Shown one piece after another: positions 1-5,017 of a DNA stretch of 5,017 bases (position 1 is the first letter of the stretch; every line of letters starts with the position of its first letter). The position numbers and the translations under genes are program-made. The stretch is from an uncultured Saprospiraceae bacterium (GTDB lineage: Bacteria; Bacteroidota; Bacteroidia; Chitinophagales; Saprospiraceae), in NCBI GenBank assembly GCA_937894165.1, contig CALCSX010000123.1, forward strand, positions 1 to 5,017. Reading direction: 5' to 3'. The notes beneath the pieces were generated by a model. The model had not been told where the DNA came from, made no database searches, and saw only the letters and a program-made list of their open reading frames with translations.

Positions 1-6
1 TTGATT

Positions 7-249
7 ATGAAAAATTTTACTGTTCATACTATCGAATCATGTAAAAAGCAAATCCTAATGGACTCCCCCGAAACAAATCGAAGTGATAATAGTAATCCAT
101 GGATTTATGTCACAATGGAAAGTCATATAAATAGGAAAGATTTAATTGAAATATTAAAATTTTTAAATGAGCATAAGATAGAATATCATTTTGGACTGGA
201 TGATACTATTCTTAATTTGTTTTATAATAATGAAAAGAATAAATGGTAA
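7..249 (+). CDS. Small hypothetical protein, overlapping the Ere-like gene
   Basis: I do not recognise the family. I prefer the ATG at 7, giving an 80-residue protein, because its ATTATGAAAA context resembles the other starts here. A TTG at position 1 is in frame two codons earlier. The frame is open to the window edge, so a start further upstream cannot be excluded. There is no signal peptide, membrane segment or Cys cluster, so it is probably cytoplasmic. The N-terminal third is polar (DSPETNRSDNSN). The second half looks like a small alpha/beta fold: a strand (WIYVTM), a helix (RKDLIEILKFLNEHKI), then hydrophobic stretches (YHFGLDD, TILNLFY). It overlaps the next gene by 7 bases (ATGGTAA), which suggests co-transcription and translational coupling. 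The ordered alternation of hydrophobic and polar residues and the coupling make it likely to be real. Confidence 0.6.
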   Translation: MKNFTVHTIESCKKQILMDSPETNRSDNSNPWIYVTMESHINRKDLIEILKFLNEHKIEYHFGLDDTILNLFYNNEKNKW

Positions 250-1496
250 GAATAAATCCGGGCATTATCATAATTTTTTTATTCTTTATGACAGTAACTA
301 CTTCAGCCCAAAACAAAATAGATTACCTCTCCTCTAACAGAATTGATCTACGCCACGAAAACCCCACATTTGCCCATTCAGAATTCAATATTATCGGCTT
401 TGGAGCCCTTCACGGCAGCTCGAAAACGTATGAAGCCGAGCTCATCATTTTTAATTCATTGCTAGAGGCAGACCTATTAGATTATTATATCATAGAAACC
501 AATTTCAGCCATGCCTACTATTTCCAAGAATATTTGCTGACAGGAGATGAAAAATTATTAAAGGAGCTTACCCTCGCATTCCAAACTATGGTTTCTCAAG
601 AAGGTACCATCGAAACATTTAATCATTGGAAAAATATAAGAGAATTAACTCTTAAACACCCTGATCGTCACATAAAAATCATAGGTTGCGATGTGATCAA
701 CGAATACCGTTTTCCAATAAAGCATATTTTACAGCTAACCGAAGAGAATCCATCTTGGCAAGAAAGAGAGAATCTCGTTCGGGTGGAAAATCAAGAAGAT
801 TTTGATTTTTCAATGTGGAACAAGGAGATTAAAACATATATAAAATCCTTTGTTGAAGATTACTTAGACAACAAAGAAAAGTACAAAGAACTCATTACAG
901 ATTTTGAAACCTTCGAACATATTATTCAAAATATCAATTTTAACTTCCAAGAAAAAAGAGATAGAGAGAAGATAATTTTTGATAATTATATGATCCTCCA
1001 CTCTCGTTACAATTTGGCAGACAAAAAGCAATTTGCCAAATATGGCTATTTTCATGTTCAAAAAAGCCGGGAGGATTCCTACCCTTCCTTTTTTACTCGA
1101 TTGATCGAAAACAATGTCTACGAAACAGAAAACATTGTCACAATTATGGGCTATTTGACCAAAAGTAAAGTACTTTGGGATAAAAAATACGATAAAATCG
1201 GCAATTATAGTGGATACTCAACTAAAGCAGGCTTTGGAATAGCAGATTACTGGAAAGAATATTTCAAGGGGATAAAATATTTGAAGAAAACTAAGTTCTC
1301 CGACTTGACTATGTATAAATTGAATCAAGAAGATTCTCCATATGCCATTGGAACTGATTTGGTAGAACTCAAAATGTTTCTAAAGGATCACAATACTACC
1401 AAATTAAAAGGCAAGAACACCTTGCAATTTATTGATTATGCTATTTTAATCAGAGACTCGAAAGCGCAGGTACCTATTGAGGAAATGAAGGATTAG
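243..1496 (+). CDS. Secreted erythromycin-esterase-like (EreA/ChaN-like) family protein with degenerate active site
   Basis: Residues 1-22 form a Sec signal peptide with a hydrophobic core (IIIIFLFF) and predicted cleavage after SA, before Q23, so the mature protein is periplasmic or exported. The mature part follows the motif order of the erythromycin esterase family. FGALHG (53-58) corresponds to GExxHG. The strand YYIIET with Glu85 is followed by a helix and YLLTGDEKLL (97-106), as in the family's FE...Y...G pattern. HW..IREL (128-135) leads to IKIIGCDV (144-151). R241 and N248 match the RDxxMxxN helix, and YFHVQKS (269-275) matches the HNxH segment. H57, E85, R241 and H271 are kept, but the Glu of GExxHG is Gly54 and the first His of HNxH is Gly268. 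Ere enzymes hydrolyse the macrolide lactone and need these residues, so resistance activity is doubtful. Length (417) is normal for the family. The start overlaps the preceding stop. The true substrate is unknown. Confidence 0.75.
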   Translation: MVRINPGIIIIFLFFMTVTTSAQNKIDYLSSNRIDLRHENPTFAHSEFNIIGFGALHGSSKTYEAELIIFNSLLEADLLDYYIIETNFSHAYYFQEYLLTGDEKLLKELTLAFQTMVSQEGTIETFNHWKNIRELTLKHPDRHIKIIGCDVINEYRFPIKHILQLTEENPSWQERENLVRVENQEDFDFSMWNKEIKTYIKSFVEDYLDNKEKYKELITDFETFEHIIQNINFNFQEKRDREKIIFDNYMILHSRYNLADKKQFAKYGYFHVQKSREDSYPSFFTRLIENNVYETENIVTIMGYLTKSKVLWDKKYDKIGNYSGYSTKAGFGIADYWKEYFKGIKYLKKTKFSDLTMYKLNQEDSPYAIGTDLVELKMFLKDHNTTKLKGKNTLQFIDYAILIRDSKAQVPIEEMKD

Positions 1497-1689
1497 AAGT
1501 AAACATTGATTTTTAATAGCAGAATCCATTTTTATAATTTTTTGTGATTGGATATAATTCTGTCTTCCTAACCATTTAACAAATAATTTGTTATATTAAA
1601 TATCAATAATGAAGCAGAATTATTATTAATTGATTTGTTTCCTAAAAAACTAATTACACAAAATTTACTCGAACTAAAAACTAAAAATC
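1497..1689. other. AT-rich intergenic spacer without a clear terminator
   Basis: This gap separates the Ere-like gene from the small lipoprotein gene. It holds no ORF of note. A weak imperfect inverted repeat is present (CAGAATCCA at 1520-1528 against TGG at 1549-1551 and ATTCTG at 1557-1562), but the loop is long and the stem interrupted, so I do not call a terminator. A TTTG at 1634-1637 could be a -33 element for the downstream gene, but the matching -7 region (about 1660-1667) fits the TAnnTTTG consensus poorly. The lipoprotein gene probably has its own promoter here that I cannot place. Confidence 0.5.
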
Positions 1690-1905
1690 ATGAAATATTT
1701 AATTGCCATTATATTTTCCCTTTTCCTCCTTGGAGCATGCAGCAAAGATGACAACAGACAAACGGGTGTATGTTATTGTGAATTCTTCAGTGGTGACAAA
1801 CAGGAATACGATTTGACTCATTTGTCGAGAGAAGAACAAATTGATGCCTGCAATACCCACAATACCAATGCAGGTAATTTTGCCGGAAGTTGTGAATTGG
1901 AGTGA
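1690..1905 (+). CDS. Small Cys-rich surface lipoprotein, 71 aa
   Basis: The N-terminus is a lipoprotein signal peptide: MK, a hydrophobic core (LIAIIFSLFLL) and a lipobox LGAC with lipidated Cys17. The following SKDD matches the Bacteroidota lipoprotein export signal (Lys then acidic residues), predicting delivery to the outer face of the outer membrane. The mature part is only 55 residues and has four further Cys in a C-x-C ... C ... C arrangement (28, 30, 54, 68), enough for two disulfides. GVCYCEFFSG should be a strand pair, SREEQIDACNTHN a short helix, and GNFAGSCELE a closing strand. Small Bacteroidota lipoproteins with this layout are common, and I know of no assigned function. The start is set by the signal peptide and an AATCATGAAA context shared with the two large lipoprotein genes downstream. 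A strong terminator follows, so it is probably transcribed alone. Confidence 0.85.
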   Translation: MKYLIAIIFSLFLLGACSKDDNRQTGVCYCEFFSGDKQEYDLTHLSREEQIDACNTHNTNAGNFAGSCELE

Positions 1906-1931
1906 AAATAACCATTTTCTGAAATGTAAAA

Positions 1932-1969
1932 AGCAATAGATCTGAATAGAATCTATTGCTCTTTTTTTT
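1932..1969 (+). terminator. Rho-independent terminator after the small lipoprotein gene
   Basis: A perfect 10-bp stem (AGCAATAGAT at 1932-1941 with ATCTATTGCT at 1951-1960) encloses a 9-base loop. One C follows, then a run of eight T (1962-1969). It starts 27 bases after the lipoprotein stop codon, so it should end that transcript and insulate the beta-helix genes. A short A-run just before the stem might give weak function on the other strand. Confidence 0.88.
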
Positions 1970-2041
1970 GAAAAAATCATAAATAGCCTATTCTAATTCT
2001 AACTAAAACCAATAAGGATTAGGCGAATTTAAAATCTCCCC

Positions 2042-2137
2042 AAAAAATAGCTGTTTCCCCCCATTTATCCTTCCTGAAATTGTCTCAACTTTGCGGAAAG
2101 TTTTTGTCATAATTTCTATATCATAAAATTTCAAATC
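2042..2137 (+). promoter_or_regulatory. Promoter and leader of the first beta-helix gene (conserved block)
   Basis: CAACTTTG at 2086-2093 differs at one base from the Bacteroidota -7 consensus TAnnTTTG and is followed by C, as is typical. TTTA at 2064-2067, 18 bases upstream, is the best -33 candidate (consensus TTTG, usual spacing 19-21), so that half is weak. A GTTTCCCC motif (2053-2060) sits just upstream. Transcription should begin near 2100, leaving a leader of about 38 bases that contains GTTTTTGTCA. The same elements recur in the same order and almost the same spacing before the second paralog, which is the main evidence that they are functional. There is no Shine-Dalgarno sequence; the start lies in AAATCATG. 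Confidence 0.6.
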
Positions 2138-3298
2138 ATGAAACAAATACATTTTCTGGCGCTCTTCTCAGCTTTGATAATTTTTGCTTCTTCTTGCAAA
2201 AAAGATGACCATAACAACCCGGCTAACCTTCCTGAGATTTTAGAATGTGGAGCTTTCAACCAGGATAGAACTCTCATTAATGATCCTAATAAACCTATAG
2301 ACTATATTGTAGATTGTATTTTGAGTATTAATAGTGCTAAAATAACAATAGAACCCGGAACTGTAATTGTATTTAATGCAGGTACAGGTATTGCACTTGA
2401 TGGATCGGGATATCTCAATGCTGTAGGAACAGACTCTAATCCTATAATTTTTAAGGGTGAAACACCTCAAAAAGGCATATGGAGAGGAATTTACATTGAA
2501 TCCTCCTCCCCTCTTAATGAACTAAATCATGTGCATATTGACGGCGCGGGTGGAAGTAGTTTTAATTCTAATGGTGATTTAGGAGCTATAATTGTCTGGG
2601 CTTCCTCAAGACTTAAATTACATAATTCAAAAATCACCAATAGCAGTTCCAATGGCTTGAATGCTTCTTATCAATCAAGCACTTTAGACCTTGAGAATAA
2701 TATTTATGAAAATAATGATAGATATCCCATTTTCGCAGATAAAGCATACCTTCCTGACATGGATAAAAATAGTTCTCATACAGGCAATGGTGAAAATTTC
2801 ATCGCCCTGGTAAATGTTTCAAATAATGCATCTAATGTGTTCATTCAGAAGCTGGATGTTCCCTACCTTTTCAAAACAAGTTCAATGAATGCTTTTACCT
2901 ACAATGTAAATGTAGAAATAGAAGCAGGAACAAGAATTGAATTTGAAAATCAAACCTATATCAGAATTAATGAAAATGGATCTTTGAAAGCTGTCGGATC
3001 AGTAAACGAACCTATAGTTTTCACCGGTTTTGATGGAATTCCATCATCTTGGAGAGGTATTGAAATGTGGCACACTACATCGCCACTAAATGAATTCCAA
3101 CATGTCATGTTTGAATATGCAGGACAACCATCAAACAACAAAGCACTCTATCTATGGGCAAATCCAAGAGTTCTTATACATAACTCTACATTTAAAGATA
3201 TTGAAGGCTGTGCTATTTATAGTGGTGGTGCAGGATCTTCTAATTTAACTCAAATGAATAATAACTTCATTAATGTAGGTACAGAAACTTGCAATTAA
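2138..3298 (+). CDS. Surface lipoprotein with right-handed parallel beta-helix fold, copy 1
   Basis: A lipoprotein signal peptide ends in ASSC with lipidated Cys20. The following KKDD matches the Bacteroidota surface-export signal, so it is predicted to be anchored on the outside of the cell. A linker rich in Asn and Pro (25-32) leads to about 350 residues of short beta-strand and turn repeats of beta-helix type. The helix is built as two related halves about 190 residues apart: IEPGTVIVF (71-79) and IEAGTRIEF (261-269); GYLNAVG (91-97) and GSLKAVG (281-287); PIIFKG and PIVFTG; WRGI (115, 305); SPLNE (124, 315); WA..R...HNS (154, 340). Two Cys pairs, C37/C60 near the start and C358/C385 near the end, may cap the helix as disulfides. 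No catalytic motif is evident, so binding, adhesion or a structural role is as likely as polysaccharide degradation. It is about 71% identical to the next gene, without gaps. Confidence 0.88.
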   Translation: MKQIHFLALFSALIIFASSCKKDDHNNPANLPEILECGAFNQDRTLINDPNKPIDYIVDCILSINSAKITIEPGTVIVFNAGTGIALDGSGYLNAVGTDSNPIIFKGETPQKGIWRGIYIESSSPLNELNHVHIDGAGGSSFNSNGDLGAIIVWASSRLKLHNSKITNSSSNGLNASYQSSTLDLENNIYENNDRYPIFADKAYLPDMDKNSSHTGNGENFIALVNVSNNASNVFIQKLDVPYLFKTSSMNAFTYNVNVEIEAGTRIEFENQTYIRINENGSLKAVGSVNEPIVFTGFDGIPSSWRGIEMWHTTSPLNEFQHVMFEYAGQPSNNKALYLWANPRVLIHNSTFKDIEGCAIYSGGAGSSNLTQMNNNFINVGTETCN

Positions 3299-3451
3299 TT
3301 TTTTGTTGTAAAAATGCTTATCGAGAAAAAAATTATAATACTATTTGGTTAAGAAAAGCTTATTCAAATAGTATTATAATTCAGATAATATTTATGAAAA
3401 AACTAAAAACATATTACTAATAAACATTTTAACTGTTATGCCAAAATCAAT
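3299..3451. other. Spacer between the paralogs, holding a long hairpin
   Basis: The first part of the 247-bp gap has a T-run straight after the stop codon (about 3299-3304) with no stem before it, then the 17-bp-arm hairpin described separately, then plain AT-rich sequence. No ORF is credible here. The gap ends in the conserved promoter/leader block of the second copy. Confidence 0.5.
3331..3381. repeat. Perfect 17-bp inverted repeat, probable hairpin or terminator
   Basis: AATTATAATACTATTTG (3331-3347) and CAAATAGTATTATAATT (3365-3381) are exact reverse complements separated by 17 bases. The loop can pair further through TAAG (3350-3353) and CTTA (3359-3362), giving a long single hairpin with a 5-base tip. 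It lies 33 bases after the copy 1 stop codon, so it may form the 3' end of that mRNA. On the + strand no T-run follows. A seven-A run (3326-3332) overlaps its left end, so on the - strand it resembles an intrinsic terminator better. There is no counterpart after copy 2. Confidence 0.65.
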
Positions 3452-3545
3452 AAAAAATGGCGGTTTCCCCTGATTTATTTGATTCAAAGATGATTCAACT
3501 TTGCAGAAGTTTTTGTCAAATTTCTTTATCATTTAATCTTGAATC
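3452..3545 (+). promoter_or_regulatory. Promoter and leader of the second beta-helix gene (conserved block)
   Basis: CAACTTTG at 3496-3503 is identical to the -7 candidate of copy 1. TTTA at 3474-3477 sits at the same 18-base distance, and GTTTCCCC recurs at 3463-3470. GTTTTTGTCA follows in the leader, then TTTCT.TATCAT and an ATCATGAAA start. Compared with the copy 1 block there are only two single-base indels. The expected start of transcription is near 3510. Its presence means the second gene can be transcribed independently of the first. Confidence 0.6.
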
Positions 3546-4706
3546 ATGAAAAAAATAAATTATTTATTCTTTAGCCTCTTGCTACTCGTCCTTGCTTCAT
3601 CTTGTAAAAAAGAAGATCCAAACAACCCAGCCAATCTTCCTGAAATTCTTGAATGCGGTGCTTTCAACCAGGATCGGACACTTACCAATGATCCAAATAA
3701 ACCTATTGACTACATTGTAGATTGCCTGATTGACATTGGGAATGCGAAAATCGTAATTGAGCCGGGAACAGTTATTGTATTTAACGCCGGCACCGGAATT
3801 GCTGTTGAAGGCGCAGGATACCTTAATGCTGTTGGCACAGCTTCCGCTCCGATAATAATGAAAGGTGAATTAGATCAAAAAGGTATATGGCGAGGTATTT
3901 ATGTAAATTCCTCTTCTCCACTTAATGAACTTACTCACGTTCACATCGACCATGCAGGTGGTGATTCCTTCAACTCTAATGGCGATTTAGGAGCAGTTGT
4001 AGTGTGGGCTGAAGCTAGGCTCAAAATGCATAATTCCCGAATTACGAACAGTGGCTCCAATGGTATTAATGCCACTTATAACTCTATAACACTTGATTTG
4101 AAAGACAATATCTTTGAAGATAACATAAGATATCCTCTTTTCATTAGTCAATTTAACATCCCACAGATGGATGTAAATAGTAGTCATGATGGAAATGGTG
4201 AGGATTTCATAGCTGTTGAAAGCTCATCGGCTGGTGGAAATAATGTGACTATTCAAAAATTGGATGTTCCCTATTTATTCAAAAGCAGCTCCTTTAACGA
4301 TTTTACATACAATGTCAATGTCGAAATTGAAGCAGGTACAAGAATTGAATTCGAAAATCAAACCCATCTCAGGATAAACGAAAATGGTTCTTTAAAGGCT
4401 GTTGGTACATCTACAGAGCCAATAATCTTTACAGGTACAGATAATGTGCCGGGATCATGGGCTGGAATCCACATGTACTTTACTACCTCTCCTTTAAATG
4501 AATTGAATAACGTCCTTATTGAGTACGCAGGTCAAGGCTCTGATAATGTTGCTTTGTATCTTTGGGCAAATCCTAGAATAAAAGTTGAAAATTCTACTTT
4601 CAAAGACATTGAAGGTTGTGCAATTTATCATGGCGCATCCAATGCTTCTAATTTTACATCAAATAATATCACTTTCGATAACGTCGGAACTCAATTTTGC
4701 GACTAA
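3546..4706 (+). CDS. Surface lipoprotein with right-handed parallel beta-helix fold, copy 2
   Basis: This is a paralog of the preceding gene with the same length (386 residues), the same lipobox ASSC (Cys20) and a near-identical export signal (KKED). It has the same two-half beta-helix plan: IEPGTVIVF (71-79) and IEAGTRIEF (261-269); GYLNAVG and GSLKAVG; SPLNEL at 124 and 315; WA..R at 154 and 340. The second WRGI becomes WAGI here. All four putative disulfide Cys (37, 60, 358, 385) are kept. Identity is highest in the N-terminal collar (residues 26-60), 71-80, 141-150, 251-290 and 351-360. It is lowest in the signal peptide, around 199-210 and 222-232, and in the last 25 residues, which probably form exposed loops or ends. 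Many synonymous differences separate the copies, so the duplication is not recent and the protein has been held under selection. The exact role is unknown. Confidence 0.88.
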   Translation: MKKINYLFFSLLLLVLASSCKKEDPNNPANLPEILECGAFNQDRTLTNDPNKPIDYIVDCLIDIGNAKIVIEPGTVIVFNAGTGIAVEGAGYLNAVGTASAPIIMKGELDQKGIWRGIYVNSSSPLNELTHVHIDHAGGDSFNSNGDLGAVVVWAEARLKMHNSRITNSGSNGINATYNSITLDLKDNIFEDNIRYPLFISQFNIPQMDVNSSHDGNGEDFIAVESSSAGGNNVTIQKLDVPYLFKSSSFNDFTYNVNVEIEAGTRIEFENQTHLRINENGSLKAVGTSTEPIIFTGTDNVPGSWAGIHMYFTTSPLNELNNVLIEYAGQGSDNVALYLWANPRIKVENSTFKDIEGCAIYHGASNASNFTSNNITFDNVGTQFCD

Positions 4707-5017
4707 TTAAAAATCTCCTTTTGTAACTACTCAGGTAGATGCTTTCAATAGATAAAAATGAATTATTTTTCGTCAGACGAGACTTCTTTTTTTGCTATAC
4801 CAATTTAATTTGGAATGCCAAAAAGATTAACTTGAGATTTGATTCATTGCGAGGCGCAAAACGCATTCATAGCCAAAGCTATTGAGAGTATTTGCAACGA
4901 CGCACTGGGTCAAATCTCTGATAAGATTAAAGGTAATTTCAAATTTAATTGGTATTTGTAGCAGCGCTATTGACAAGAAAAGAGACGAAGTATCACGGAA
5001 AATAAACATTTTTAGAT
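4707..5017. other. Gene-free 3' end of the window
   Basis: No credible coding sequence lies in these 311 bases. The first 90 contain a 4-bp hairpin (CTAC/GTAG, 4727-4738), an all-AT 6-bp stem (AAAAAT 4754-4759 with ATTTTT 4765-4770) and a seven-T run (4787-4793). Together these could act as a weak terminator for the second beta-helix gene, but they do not make a convincing one. A 159-bp palindromic element follows (4797-4955). The last 62 bases contain TAGC...GCTATTGA and ACGA motifs that resemble part of the palindrome's core, so the repeat region may continue past the window edge. Confidence 0.5.
4797..4955. mobile_element. 159-bp imperfect palindrome, MITE-like or dispersed repeat
   Basis: The ends ATACCAATTTAATTTG (4797-4812) and CAAATTTAATTGGTAT (4940-4955) are inverted repeats with one mismatch in 16. 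Symmetric pairing continues inward: GAGATTTGA (4834-4842) with TCAAATCTC (4910-4918), TGCG (4848-4851) with CGCA (4901-4904), GCAAA (4856-4860) with TTTGC (4891-4895), and ATAGC (4869-4873) with GCTAT (4878-4882) around a CAAA tip. Every pair is centred on the same point, so the whole element can fold into one long hairpin. TA occurs at both ends (4798-4799 and 4953-4954), compatible with TA-target insertion of IS630/Tc1-type MITEs, but this is an inference. It encodes no transposase. Its G+C-richer core differs from the surrounding AT-rich spacer. Confidence 0.65.

Larger units (their letters stand above)
2042..4706 (+). repeat. Tandem gene duplication including upstream regulatory block
   Basis: Unit 1 (2042-3298) and unit 2 (3452-4706) are homologous from the promoter block through the stop codon and differ in length by only two bases, both in the leader. 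The 153 bases between the units, which hold the hairpin, have no counterpart after unit 2. Divergence is spread across both units with many third-codon-position changes, and unit 2 uses somewhat more G/C-ending codons (for example at 3781-3830). Confidence 0.85.

Noticed and set aside
864..1061. 65-codon ORF on the - strand inside the Ere-like gene
   Set aside because: It is a shadow of a well-supported coding frame, with no own start context.
243..1496. Calling this a macrolide-resistance esterase (ereA/ereB)
   Set aside because: Similarity is only at motif level, two active-site positions are replaced and the protein is exported.
1520..1562. Inverted repeat as a terminator of the Ere-like gene
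   Set aside because: The stem is interrupted, the loop is long and no T-run follows.
1699..1980. 93-codon ORF on the - strand over the small lipoprotein gene
   Set aside because: It is antisense to a clear lipoprotein and spans the terminator; the protein looks like low-quality translation with no recognisable features.
2240..2470. - strand ORFs inside the beta-helix genes (also 2956-3141 and 3987-4187)
   Set aside because: They are not at corresponding places in the two paralogs, so they are not conserved and are chance open frames.
2138..4706. Repeats as a CRISPR array or phase-variable cassette
   Set aside because: The repeats are whole-gene and protein-level, with no short regular spacers, recombinase gene or invertible border repeats in the window.
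4754..4793. AT stem plus T-run as a terminator of the second beta-helix gene
   Set aside because: The stem is only six A-T pairs and the T-run is 16 bases away from it.
4827..5009. 60-codon ORF on the - strand
   Set aside because: It lies mostly inside the palindromic element, has no domain-like composition, and its frame is explained by the repeat.

Overview
The window reads as chromosomal DNA from a Bacteroidota bacterium, possibly of the Cytophagales; the phylum is much better supported than the order. The DNA is AT-rich and start codons lack Shine-Dalgarno sequences. One secreted protein has a signal peptide ending in SAQ. Three lipoproteins carry the Bacteroidota surface-export signature of Lys followed by acidic residues just after the lipid-modified Cys. 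Upstream of the two large lipoprotein genes is a TTTGC-type -7 element, as expected of Bacteroidota promoters.

Layout, all genes on the + strand. Positions 1-249 hold a small cytoplasmic protein of unknown function. Its stop codon overlaps the start of a 417-residue secreted protein (243-1496) of the erythromycin-esterase/EreA-ChaN-like superfamily, whose active site looks degenerate. A 193-bp AT-rich gap leads to a 71-residue Cys-rich lipoprotein (1690-1905), closed by a clear intrinsic terminator (1932-1969). Next come two tandem paralogous 386-residue lipoproteins (2138-3298 and 3546-4706), predicted to be right-handed parallel beta-helix proteins on the cell surface. They align without a single gap and are about 71% identical by hand count. 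Their upstream promoter/leader blocks were duplicated with them. Between them lies a perfect 17-bp-arm AT-rich hairpin. The last 311 bases hold no gene, but contain a 159-bp imperfect palindrome (4797-4955) resembling a MITE or dispersed palindromic repeat.

How the genes fit together: the first two are probably co-transcribed and translationally coupled. The small lipoprotein is probably a separate unit. Each beta-helix gene appears to have its own promoter, so the pair looks like two individually transcribed copies rather than one operon. The right half is a cell-surface lipoprotein region with no enzyme, transporter or regulator beside it to fix its role. I did not find a recognisable defence system, toxin system, CRISPR array, RNA gene or complete transposon. 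The most interesting items are the paralog pair with its conserved leader, the degenerate Ere-like protein and the terminal palindrome.
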